Source: Bacteroidales bacterium
GTDB taxonomy: Bacteria; Bacteroidota; Bacteroidia; Bacteroidales; Paludibacteraceae
NCBI GenBank assembly: GCA_022777485.1
Contig: JALFGC010000094.1
Span: 1-47,069 of the forward strand
Reading direction: 5' to 3'
Length of the DNA stretch: 47,069 nt
Shown here: positions 1-6,583 of the stretch, piece by piece
Layout: every line of letters begins with the position of its first letter
How positions within the stretch are numbered: position 1 is the first letter of the stretch
Position numbers and translations under genes: made by a program
The notes under the pieces: model-generated
Database searches by the model: none
What the model saw: the letters and a program-made list of their open reading frames with translations, nothing else
What the model was told of the DNA's origin: nothing

Positions 1-250
1 GACGACGGACATGAAGAACACTATGATACTCGCGAATGGGAAAATCGCTAATGCAACTCTCTTCGTAGAAACCATTCGGAGACAACTTCCCATGACCGGT
101 CGGGGCTTTATCACGCTCATCCAAATAGATGTGCAACAGCATCTCACCATTAAGGCATTCCTCACCTACCTGAGTTACCTCAAAATAATCATTAAACTCT
201 TTGGGCAAAATATACTTTGCCAATACATAATATGGGTCATTTGTTTTCAT
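1..250 (-). CDS. ISAon1-type transposase, N-terminal region (partial, runs off the window)
   Basis: The minus strand is open from an ATG at 250 to the window edge, about 83 residues beginning MKTNDPYYVLAKYILPKEF and including HIYLDERDKAPTGHGKLSPN. From memory this matches the small N-terminal protein of ISAon1-type Bacteroidetes insertion sequences, in which a first ORF of roughly 120 residues precedes the DDE transposase ORF. Only the first part is visible, so whether the element is intact cannot be judged. The forward ORF over the same bases is low-complexity and looks like a shadow. No terminal inverted repeat of an IS was identified between 251 and 360. The family assignment rests on recalled similarity only. 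Confidence 0.55.
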   Translation of the reverse strand, partial: MKTNDPYYVLAKYILPKEFNDYFEVTQVGEECLNGEMLLHIYLDERDKAPTGHGKLSPNGFYEESCISDFPIREYHSVLHVRR

Positions 251-364
251 AATGCAAAGGTACTATTTTTATACAATATCACCAAATCTATACGAACTTT
301 TTTCTCCTAATCAACACAGGATTTTACCAGTGAGCCACCCCACCAAGAGCATATAGAGACCATA

Positions 365-430
365 GTTAGTGATTAGTTAGTGATTAGTTAGTGATTAGTT
401 AGTGATTAGTTAGTGATTAGTTAGTGATTA
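365..430. repeat. Six perfect tandem copies of an 11-bp unit (gttagtgatta)
   Basis: The unit GTTAGTGATTA is repeated six times without a mismatch. The array is bracketed by near-identical flanks: atagagaccat just before and atagagactat just after. Related GTTAGTG words occur at 37563-37592 and 38829-38878, so this belongs to the dispersed word families of the window. The rest of 251-585 holds AT-rich DNA with no gene I can support. Confidence 0.95.
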
Positions 431-585
431 TAGAGACTATGAAGGGACTTTCCCGAACCGGAGTGTTTGGTCCCGAAAAAGGTTTACAGATTGTCGATTA
501 TGGTTCCTTTATCAACCACTTGCACAAAGTGTAGCAAACAACTATTTTGTCAATTACGCAAGTAAAACGGGAAAATAACCATAAA

Positions 586-600
586 TGCAACTGAGTTGCA
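586..600. promoter_or_regulatory. Fur-type 7-1-7 palindromic operator upstream of the metal operon
   Basis: TGCAACT-G-AGTTGCA is a perfect inverted repeat with 7-bp arms and a 1-bp spacer, the layout typical of Fur-superfamily boxes (Fur, Zur, PerR). It overlaps the -33 region of the promoter driving a CDF exporter, a TonB receptor and a metal-binding protein, where a bound repressor would block RNA polymerase. Which metal and regulator are involved is not shown; no fur or zur gene lies in the window. Confidence 0.6.
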
Positions 601-620
601 CAAAAAAAGCAGTACCTTTG
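591..620 (+). promoter_or_regulatory. Bacteroidetes-type promoter of the metal operon
   Basis: The -7 box TAccTTTG (613-620) sits in the context aaaaaaagcagtacctttgc, which recurs at several promoters of this window. At about the right distance upstream there is CTG (591-593) instead of TTG, so the -33 box is imperfect and overlaps the palindrome at 586-600. Transcription would begin near 627, about 20 nt before the ATG at 647, which argues against the TTG at 596 as start codon. Confidence 0.6.
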
Positions 621-646
621 CACCCGAAATCGAAAAACGATACTCT

Positions 647-1258
647 ATGGCACATCGGCATCAACATACTTCTTCGGTCGGTATTCTCGGTCTCTGCATA
701 GGTCTGAACCTCTTGTTTGTGGCGGTGGAAGCCGTTGTGGGGTGGTTCAGCAATTCATCGGGTCTGCTCTCGGATGCGGGACATAACCTGAGCGATGTGC
801 TGGGGTTAGTATTGTCGCTCGTAGCAATCCTGCTTGCGCGCAAGGGCAGTATGAACGCGCAACGGGTATCCCTGCGCGTTACGCTGGCAAACGGGCTTCT
901 TCTCTTGCTTACCATTGGGCTAATAGTGGCAGACGGCGTTGCGCAGATACTCTACCCAAAAGAGGTGAACAGTAGCGCGATTATCCTCACCGCGGGCATA
1001 GGGATTGCGATAAACGGCTTGACAGCATGGGCACTCACCCGCGGCGGGGAGCAAGACCTGAACATCCGCGCAGCGTTTCTGCATGCAGCCACCGACACAC
1101 TGGTGTCTATAGGCGTGGTAGCAGCAGGCGTGGTCATTTACTTCACAGGTTGGGCGGTGCTTGATCCGATAGTGAGCATTATCATTTCCGTGGTGATTCT
1201 GATACCGACAGTGCGACTGCTGAAGGATACGATAGCAAACTACAAAAACGCACAATAA
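647..1258 (+). CDS. Cation diffusion facilitator (CDF) exporter without C-terminal domain
   Basis: This is an inner-membrane divalent-cation/proton antiporter of 203 residues, predicted to export Zn2+ or a similar metal. Six hydrophobic segments are visible. The metal site is H46xxxD50 in TM2 (motif SDAGHNLSD) and H146xxxD150 in TM5 (HAATD), the two-His two-Asp pattern usual in zinc CDFs. The N-terminus has HRHQH. The reading frame stops after TM6 at IANYKNAQ. Typical family members (about 300 residues) continue into a cytoplasmic ferredoxin-like dimerisation domain, which is absent here. I chose the ATG at 647 because an in-frame TTG at 596 would lie inside the operator and promoter. It is the first gene of a three-gene operon, 17 nt before the TonB receptor. 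Confidence 0.85.
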   Translation: MAHRHQHTSSVGILGLCIGLNLLFVAVEAVVGWFSNSSGLLSDAGHNLSDVLGLVLSLVAILLARKGSMNAQRVSLRVTLANGLLLLLTIGLIVADGVAQILYPKEVNSSAIILTAGIGIAINGLTAWALTRGGEQDLNIRAAFLHAATDTLVSIGVVAAGVVIYFTGWAVLDPIVSIIISVVILIPTVRLLKDTIANYKNAQ

Positions 1259-1275
1259 TAATTAGATACTTCATA

Positions 1276-3690
1276 ATGAAAACGAAATGGATATTTCTCT
1301 TTGCTTTCCTGCTGCCGGTAGCGGCGTATGGTGCCAAGCCGGTGAGCGGGGTGGTGATGGACGATAAAGGCGAGTTGCTTATAGGTGCGAATGTCTATTG
1401 GGCAGGCACAGGCACAGGGGTGGCTACGGACATAGACGGTGCTTTCTCGCTGCCGACTGTCAGCAGCACGAATCGGTTGGTTACCAGTTACATGGGTTAT
1501 CATAACGACACCACGGAGGTGCACGGCGGCGAGCAGGTAACGATTGTCCTTGTGTCGGACTTGGTACTGGACGAGGTAACGATCACAGAGCGCAAGATGG
1601 CGGTGCTGCGTTCGCGGACGGCGGCTTTCGACACGCAGACGCTCACGGGCGATGAGTTATGCAAGGCGGCGTGCTGCAACCTGTCGGAGAGTTTTGAGAC
1701 GAGTGCGTCGGTGGATGTGGCGTATGCCGACGCCGCCACAGGCGCGAAGCAGATTCGGCTGCTCGGGCTGAGCGGCACTTATGTGCAACTGCTGACGGAG
1801 AACACGCCCAACGTGCGCGGACTGGCGCAGTCGTTCGGTATGGAGTATATCCCGGGGGCGTGGATGGAAGCCATACAGGTGAGCAAAGGCACATCCTCCG
1901 TCATCAACGGCTACGAGGCGATAGCAGGGCAGATAAACGTGGAGTTCCTCAAGCCGCAAAAGCAAGACCCTATTGCCGTGAACCTCTACCTGAACACCGA
2001 ACTCATGGCGGAGATAAACGCCACGGGCGGTTGGGATATCAACGACAAAGTTTCTACGGGTATCTTGCTGAATGCCAAAGACATGGAGTTGGAGATGGAC
2101 CATAACCACGACGGCTTCACCGACCTGCCGCGCAACCGCAACCTGAACCTGCTCAACCGCTGGTATATCAAGAGCGGGGACTACACGGGGCAAGTGCTCG
2201 TGCGCGCGCTCTACGACCAACGCCTCGGAGGAACACTATCAAGTTTACAATTTGACAACTTACAATCGGACGGCAATACCCAATTGTCAAATAGTCAATT
2301 GTCAAATAGTCAAATGGCGTACCCTATCGACCTGCGCACACGGCGGATAGACGGGTTTGTGAAGAACGGGTATGTATTCGACCAAGCGACAGGTATGTCC
2401 GTTGGCGTGATTGCTGCGGCGTCGTACCACAGCCAAACCAACCGCTACGGCTCGCGCCTGTGGGATGCCAACCAGACCAATGCCTACCTGAACGCTATCT
2501 TCCAGACCTCGTTTGAAGACCCGTCGATAGACCCGTTCGACAACCACGAGCATAAACTCTCAGCCGGTATCTCCGTCAACTACGACCGCTACGATGAGCA
2601 GTACGAAGGAATCTTTGCAGGCAGCCAAGAGCAAGGAACGAAGAACCAAGATTTCTTGTCCAATGAGGTAACCTCGGGCATGTTTGCAGAATACACCTAT
2701 TCCTACAAGGACAAGGTTACGCTCCTTGTGGGCTTGCGGGAGGACTACTCCACGCGCTACGGCTTCTTCACTACGCCGCGTATGAACCTACGCTATGCGC
2801 CGTTCGAGTGGTGGACGCTACGCGGTAGCGTAGGCTTGGGCTACCGCTCGCCCAACGCCGTTGCCGACAACGCCGCTTACTTGCCTTCGTATCGCAACTA
2901 CACGATGGAGAAGAGCCTGAAGCAGGAGCGCTCGCTCAACACGGGTATCACCACCACGTTCTATATCCCTATCGGCAAGCGCGAACTGACGCTCTCCGCC
3001 GAGTACTACTACACCCGCTTCCTCGATGGCATGATAGCGGACATTGACCGCGACCTGCACAGGGTGTATCTATACAACCTAAGCGACGTTGCGGGTGCGC
3101 AATCCTTCTCGCACAACTACCAGATAGAGGCGAACATGGAGATACTACGCGGCTGGACGATGACGGCAGCCTTCCGCTATACGGATGTGAAGCAGAGCAC
3201 ATTCCTCCCGACAGGCGAACTCGTGCTGATGGACAAAGCGCTGCAAAACCGGTTCAAGGGCGTGATTACCACGAGTTACCAGACACCGCTGAAGACTTGG
3301 CAGTTCGACCTCACGGCGCAGTTCAACGGTCCCGGGCGTATGCCCATGGGCTTCACTATCCCCGAAGGCAGCAAGCAATACTATACAGCTCCCTCCCCCT
3401 CTGTAGGGGGAGTTGGAGGGGGTCCCGTAGTTTCTATTTACCACAAATGGTATCCTCAGTTGCTGGGGCAAATCACCAAGTATTGGCGCACCTGCTCGCT
3501 CTATCTCGGCGCGGAGAACATGACCAACTTCACGCAAGACAGCCCCATCCGCGGCGTCAGCATGGCGCATACCGAGAGCGGGAAGACGGTAACATTATCC
3601 GACGACTTCGATGCCTCCATGGTGTGGGCACCCATCAGCGGTTGGAAGATTTACCTCGGCTTCCGCTGGAACTTAGAAAGGGAAGAATAA
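1276..3690 (+). CDS. TonB-dependent receptor, probably for a metal or metal complex
   Basis: An 804-residue outer-membrane active transporter. The order is: signal peptide (1-20), carboxypeptidase-regulatory-like beta-sandwich (about 22-100, GVVMDDKGELLIGANV), plug (about 110-225) and a 22-strand barrel ending LGFRWNLEREE. The plug contains a cluster of cysteines (ELCKAACC). The partners, a CDF exporter before and a His-tailed HMA protein after, suggest transport of a metal rather than a glycan, and there is no SusD partner. Two stretches look foreign to the fold: residues about 323-347, rich in Ser, Asn and Gln, and about 705-717 (APSPSVGGVGGGP). Both coincide with dispersed DNA repeats inserted in frame. 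Substrate specificity is inferred from context only. Confidence 0.85.
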   Translation: MKTKWIFLFAFLLPVAAYGAKPVSGVVMDDKGELLIGANVYWAGTGTGVATDIDGAFSLPTVSSTNRLVTSYMGYHNDTTEVHGGEQVTIVLVSDLVLDEVTITERKMAVLRSRTAAFDTQTLTGDELCKAACCNLSESFETSASVDVAYADAATGAKQIRLLGLSGTYVQLLTENTPNVRGLAQSFGMEYIPGAWMEAIQVSKGTSSVINGYEAIAGQINVEFLKPQKQDPIAVNLYLNTELMAEINATGGWDINDKVSTGILLNAKDMELEMDHNHDGFTDLPRNRNLNLLNRWYIKSGDYTGQVLVRALYDQRLGGTLSSLQFDNLQSDGNTQLSNSQLSNSQMAYPIDLRTRRIDGFVKNGYVFDQATGMSVGVIAAASYHSQTNRYGSRLWDANQTNAYLNAIFQTSFEDPSIDPFDNHEHKLSAGISVNYDRYDEQYEGIFAGSQEQGTKNQDFLSNEVTSGMFAEYTYSYKDKVTLLVGLREDYSTRYGFFTTPRMNLRYAPFEWWTLRGSVGLGYRSPNAVADNAAYLPSYRNYTMEKSLKQERSLNTGITTTFYIPIGKRELTLSAEYYYTRFLDGMIADIDRDLHRVYLYNLSDVAGAQSFSHNYQIEANMEILRGWTMTAAFRYTDVKQSTFLPTGELVLMDKALQNRFKGVITTSYQTPLKTWQFDLTAQFNGPGRMPMGFTIPEGSKQYYTAPSPSVGGVGGGPVVSIYHKWYPQLLGQITKYWRTCSLYLGAENMTNFTQDSPIRGVSMAHTESGKTVTLSDDFDASMVWAPISGWKIYLGFRWNLEREE
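2241..2315. repeat. Word-palindrome (family J) inserted in frame in the TonB receptor
   Basis: The left words tttacaatttgacaac and ttacaat face the right words caattgtcaaatagt (twice) and caaat across a short centre (ggacggcaatacc). The base composition is much more AT-rich than the surrounding GC-rich gene. It encodes a low-complexity stretch rich in Ser, Asn and Gln, with the run QLSNSQLSNSQ. A relative of the same word type lies between the GH94 and GH9 genes (27641-27700). Confidence 0.65.
3389..3425. repeat. Family F hairpin element inside the TonB receptor gene
   Basis: A C-rich arm (TCCCCC, 3394-3399), the loop tctgta and a G-rich arm (GGGGGA, 3406-3411) are followed by gttggagggggtcc. 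The same layout occurs at 3734, 6436, 8402, 18021 and 40241, all outside genes. Here it is read through in frame as APSPSVGGVGGGP within the barrel. Confidence 0.75.
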
Positions 3691-3733
3691 AACCCTATAA
3701 AATATCTAATGTCTAACTAACAACTAATCTCCT

Positions 3734-3770
3734 CACTCCCTCCCTTTAAGGGAGGGTCGGGGAGGGTCGC
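3734..3770. repeat. Family F hairpin element directly upstream of the HMA gene
   Basis: The sequence contains ccctccctttaagggaggg followed by tcggggagggtcgc and ends 2 nt before the ATG at 3773. Its GGAG, about 10 nt before the start codon, is the only purine-rich stretch that could act as ribosome-binding site, so the repeat may supply translation initiation for the downstream gene. Confidence 0.75.
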
Positions 3771-3772
3771 TT

Positions 3773-4102
3773 ATGAAAAAGATTCTTATTCTCTTGCTGG
3801 CACTCGTGCCACTGGTGGCTATCCAAGCCAAGCCGAACAAACAAACCGTTGTCCTCTACTGCGACCTGCATTGCCAGGGGTGCTGCGACAAAATCATGAA
3901 GAACATCGCCTTCGAGAAGGGGGTGAAAGATATTCAGTTCGATATGGAGCAGCAGGCAGTAACCGTTACTTTCGATGCCAACAAGACCGACGTGCCGACC
4001 TTGCAGAAAGCGTTTGCCAAAATAGGCAAGCCCGCCACCACCCGCAAGCCCGAACCCGCAGACCATGACCATGACCACGAGCACCAAGGGCACAAGCACT
4101 AA
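3773..4102 (+). CDS. Exported heavy-metal-associated (HMA) domain protein with His-rich tail
   Basis: A 109-residue protein with a signal peptide (1-19) and one ferredoxin-like HMA domain (about 24-85). The metal loop is LHCQGCCDK, with C34 and C37 as the canonical CxxC pair plus neighbouring C30 and C38. The C-terminus (about 95-109) alternates His with Asp and Glu (HDHDHEHQGHKH), a second probable metal site. The family includes MerP- and CopZ-like carriers. With a periplasmic location and the TonB receptor and CDF exporter upstream, it is likely a periplasmic shuttle or buffer for a soft or borderline metal (Cu, Zn, Ni, Co). It is the last gene of the operon and ends at a strong terminator. 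Confidence 0.85.
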   Translation: MKKILILLLALVPLVAIQAKPNKQTVVLYCDLHCQGCCDKIMKNIAFEKGVKDIQFDMEQQAVTVTFDANKTDVPTLQKAFAKIGKPATTRKPEPADHDHDHEHQGHKH

Positions 4103-4146
4103 ACATACAAAAAGGGGCTTCCGATGGGTAGCCCCTTTTTGTATGT
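4103..4146. terminator. Bidirectional intrinsic terminator between convergent genes
   Basis: A perfect 17-bp inverted repeat (4103-4119 with 4130-4146, 10-nt loop) has AGGGGCT/AGCCCCT at its core, A-rich bases on the left and TTTTT on the right. Both strands therefore end in a U run. It separates the HMA gene (plus) from the leucine-rich-repeat gene (minus). Confidence 0.92.
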
Positions 4147-4159
4147 ATGAGCAAGATGC

Positions 4160-5908
4160 TTACAACGCTTCGCCTAAGAGTGTGTAGGTCTTGTCGCCTC
4201 GGATGATGAGCACTTGTCCGTTGTGGAGGCGTTTCTGCACACCTTGGGCGTTGATTTCGCCGTTGGTGTTCTCAATACCCATGGGGGCATTCGACTCACC
4301 TACGATGTTAAACTCCTGCCAATAGGTGTCTGCCTTGTAGTCTGCCACTGCCTCGTCGGGCACATAGACGGGGATGGCGCGGTTTACGTCATAGAACGTC
4401 TTGGCGCAGATAATAGGCGGCACGAGGGCGCGGACGTGTATCTTTTGCAGTTTGGAGCAGAGGGCGAAGGTGTTATCGCCAATCTTGCGCATGCTGCTCG
4501 GGAGGGTCATGTCTTCGAGGTAGGTGCAGCCGTAGAAAGCGGCGTCTCCAATCTCGGTAACGCTTTCGGGGATGGTGAGGTGTTGCAGTTGGTGGCAGTT
4601 GTAGAACGCCCAGTTGCCGATGCGCCAGAGTGCGGAGGTAGCCGCTGCGGGGGCAAAGTTTGCGCCACCATTCTCGGGGGCTGCGGCACCTTCGAAGGTG
4701 ATAGACCGAATGCTACGGCAGTTCTCGAAGGCGCTGTTGTCTATCTCCTCGAGGGTGGCGGGGATGGTGATGGCTTGCAGTGCTTTGCAGTCCGCCACCG
4801 CCATGTAGGGGATGGAGGTCAGTTGCGCGGGGAGCACCAGCGTTTGCAGGTTGTAGCAGCCTTTGAACGCCTCATCAGAGAGGGTGGTGTTGGTGGCAGC
4901 AGCGAGGTCTAAGGTGCCTAAGGTCTTGTAGTTGCGAAGTATCACATTGAAGGCATTATCGGTGAGTTCGCCGCCGGTAAGTTGGATATAACGGATGTTT
5001 TTGGGCATAGATGTCCAACTACCTTCATTCACATCGAAGGCTTGGGCAGATATTATGATGGTATCTAAAGCGTAACAACATAGGATAGCAGAATTTGTTA
5101 TATTCTCTACATGCCCTTCACAAATGAGTTTGGTGAGGGCGGAGCATTCAGCGAACGCACCACTTCCAATGGTAGTTACGGAGTTGGGGAGGGTGATGGA
5201 AGTGAGGGAGGAGCAAAAAATGAACGCCTCGTTTCCAATGCTTGTTACGGAGTTGCCGAGGGATACGGAGGTGAGGGCGGAGCATTTATAGAACGCATTG
5301 CCTCCAATGCTTGTTACGGAGTTGGGGATGGTGATGGAGGTGAGGGAGGAGCAACGTCCGAACGCATCCTCTCCAATGCTTGTAACGGAGTTGGGGATGG
5401 TGGTAGATTGGCATCCTACAATCAGGGTATTGGAAGCCGTCTCAATAATCGCATTGCAGTTCTCGCGAGAATCGTACATTGTGTTCCCACTTTCCACTAC
5501 TATGGAGGTGAGGGCGGAGCAATAAGAGAACGCACCACTTCCAATGCTCGTTACGGAGTTGGGGAGGGTGATGGAGGTGAGGGAGGAGCAATAATAGAAC
5601 GCACTGTATCCAATGCTTGTTACGGAGTTGGGAATGGTGACGGAGGTGAGGGAGGAGCAATACCAGAACGCATCTTCTCCAATGCTCGTTACTGAGTAGG
5701 TGTTGCCGTTGTAGGTAACGGTAGCAGGGATGGTGGTGGTAGTGAGACCTTGGTAGTTGGATTCACTCCAAGACTCTTGATAGGTAACTTCCACGGTGGT
5801 TTCGCTCGTGATGTTGTAGTAGAGGTCGCCGGATTGGAAATCGTAGGCGTGGGTGCTTAGGGTGGTCAATAAGACTACTAAAAGCGAAAGAAGAAATCGT
5901 TTTCTCAT
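4160..5908 (-). CDS. BspA-like leucine-rich-repeat surface protein
   Basis: A 582-residue secreted protein. A signal peptide (1-21, ending STHA) is followed by a short N-terminal beta domain and then many LRR_5/BspA-type repeats of about 23 residues (pattern SLTSxTIPNSVTSIGxxAFxxC). One non-repeat island (about 140-170, SRENCNAIIET) is typical of this family. The C-terminus, after MGIENTNGE, carries a short tail (NGQVLIIRGDKTYTLLG) like that of the protein encoded at 40436. BspA-like proteins bind host or microbial surface ligands; the partner here is unknown. It is a single gene between two terminators, with its own promoter at 6170-6200 and a folded leader of about 255 nt. Confidence 0.88.
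   Translation of the reverse strand: MRKRFLLSLLVVLLTTLSTHAYDFQSGDLYYNITSETTVEVTYQESWSESNYQGLTTTTIPATVTYNGNTYSVTSIGEDAFWYCSSLTSVTIPNSVTSIGYSAFYYCSSLTSITLPNSVTSIGSGAFSYCSALTSIVVESGNTMYDSRENCNAIIETASNTLIVGCQSTTIPNSVTSIGEDAFGRCSSLTSITIPNSVTSIGGNAFYKCSALTSVSLGNSVTSIGNEAFIFCSSLTSITLPNSVTTIGSGAFAECSALTKLICEGHVENITNSAILCCYALDTIIISAQAFDVNEGSWTSMPKNIRYIQLTGGELTDNAFNVILRNYKTLGTLDLAAATNTTLSDEAFKGCYNLQTLVLPAQLTSIPYMAVADCKALQAITIPATLEEIDNSAFENCRSIRSITFEGAAAPENGGANFAPAAATSALWRIGNWAFYNCHQLQHLTIPESVTEIGDAAFYGCTYLEDMTLPSSMRKIGDNTFALCSKLQKIHVRALVPPIICAKTFYDVNRAIPVYVPDEAVADYKADTYWQEFNIVGESNAPMGIENTNGEINAQGVQKRLHNGQVLIIRGDKTYTLLGEAL
5105..5700 (-). repeat. 69-bp tandem DNA repeats encoding the LRR units
   Basis: Units of about 69 bp (23 codons) share blocks such as aatgcttgttacggagttgg and ggtgatggaggtgaggg. 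They are similar enough at DNA level to allow slippage or recombination, so copy number may vary between strains. One spacer segment near 5405-5500 interrupts the array. Confidence 0.85.
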
Positions 5909-5981
5909 AATGGTAACTGTTTTTAGTGAATATATGTTGTTTATGAATTAAAAAAAGCGTGAACTTTCGTTTCGCTTCATC

Positions 5982-6113
5982 TGAGTTTCTGAGGTCTTCG
6001 ACTACCTATTCTATTCAAATGTATGCACAAAAGCCCACGCCTGACGGCGTGAGCGCATAGGCTTGTGCTTGAATAGAATTTTCCAAAAAGGGTCGAAGTT
6101 TTTCAGAAACTCA
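5982..6113 (-). promoter_or_regulatory. Large nested hairpin in the 5' leader of the LRR gene
   Basis: Five nested stems pair in strict order: 5982-5992 with 6103-6113 (11 bp, perfect), 5996-6002 with 6092-6098 (7 bp), 6008-6018 with 6069-6079 (11 bp), 6025-6030 plus 6033-6035 with 6060-6068, and 6036-6041 with 6046-6051 (apical stem, 4-nt loop). It lies between the predicted start of transcription (about 6163) and the start codon (5908), so the RNA would carry one long interrupted stem of about 130 nt. It could be a cis-acting RNA, a processing site or a decayed mobile palindrome. No known riboswitch class was recognised. Confidence 0.7.
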
Positions 6114-6169
6114 AGTTTGGCTTATAACGCTACTAATAAATATGTACTCCCACTAATCCACTGCGGTTG

Positions 6170-6200
6170 CAAAGGTACTGCTTTTTGGGGAAATATGCAA
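6170..6200 (-). promoter_or_regulatory. Promoter of the LRR gene
   Basis: On the minus strand TTG (6200-6198) is followed after 20 nt by TAccTTTG (6177-6170), matching the Bacteroidetes primary sigma consensus. Transcription would start near 6163 and give a leader of about 255 nt that includes the nested hairpin. Confidence 0.8.
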
Positions 6201-6326
6201 GAGGTTGAGCGTAAAAAATTGTTTTTATGCTGCAAAACATGTTTTCCCGCCCGATTCAGGTTGTCGACAAACGAAAGGTTCTTTGGTAATTATACCCATT
6301 ATAAGCCATGCAAAAATAAATAACAA

Positions 6327-6354
6327 GGGTGTGCCAAAATAACTTGACACACTC
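6327..6354 (-). terminator. Probable terminator downstream of the di-haem/imelysin operon
   Basis: The arms GTGTGCCA (6329-6336) and TGACACAC (6345-6352) form a stem with one wobble pair. On the minus strand it is followed by a T-rich tail (6308-6326). It lies about 230 nt after the stop of the di-haem gene and upstream of the LRR promoter. Confidence 0.45.
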
Positions 6355-6360
6355 TCTTTA

Positions 6361-6583
6361 TCAATAGGAAGCAGCAACCGCCCCGCCAGAAATCAGAAAC
6401 TTTTTTCATTAGCGGACAAATGCCGAGTGTACCTTCCCGCCCCCTTACCCCCTCTTCTCCTTATAGGAGAGGCGGGGGAGTTTGAAATTACCTTCGACTC
6501 TGAGACATCGTTAGCAGGCGGGGACATACACGACAAGTCGGTATGTACCACCTGCGTATCCGGGCGTTTTCTGCAAGTGGGGA
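6361..6583. other. Gene-free stretch with a family F repeat and a 42-bp palindrome
   Basis: No gene is supported. At 6436-6480 there is a family F element (C-rich arm, stem TCTCC-ttata-GGAGA, then ggcgggggag). At 6514-6555 an imperfect palindrome pairs gcagg with cctgc, acatac with gtatgt and cgac with gtcg around an aa loop. Being next to the 3' end of the di-haem gene, the palindrome could act as a transcript-end stabiliser. Confidence 0.6.

Noticed and set aside
11..310. Forward 99-residue frame
   Set aside because: The minus strand of the same DNA encodes a recognisable transposase N-terminal region; the forward frame is low-complexity with no family features.
365..430. Possible plasmid iterons or replication origin
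   Set aside because: The unit is direct and short with no DnaA box, replication gene or AT-rich unwinding region recognised nearby.
596..646. Extended start of the CDF gene at a TTG
   Set aside because: It would lie inside the operator and upstream of the -7 box; the ATG at 647 follows the promoter at a normal distance.
4214..5695. Long forward frames opposite the LRR gene
   Set aside because: They are mirror frames of the 69-bp repeats; the minus-strand frame has a signal peptide, LRR motifs and a promoter.
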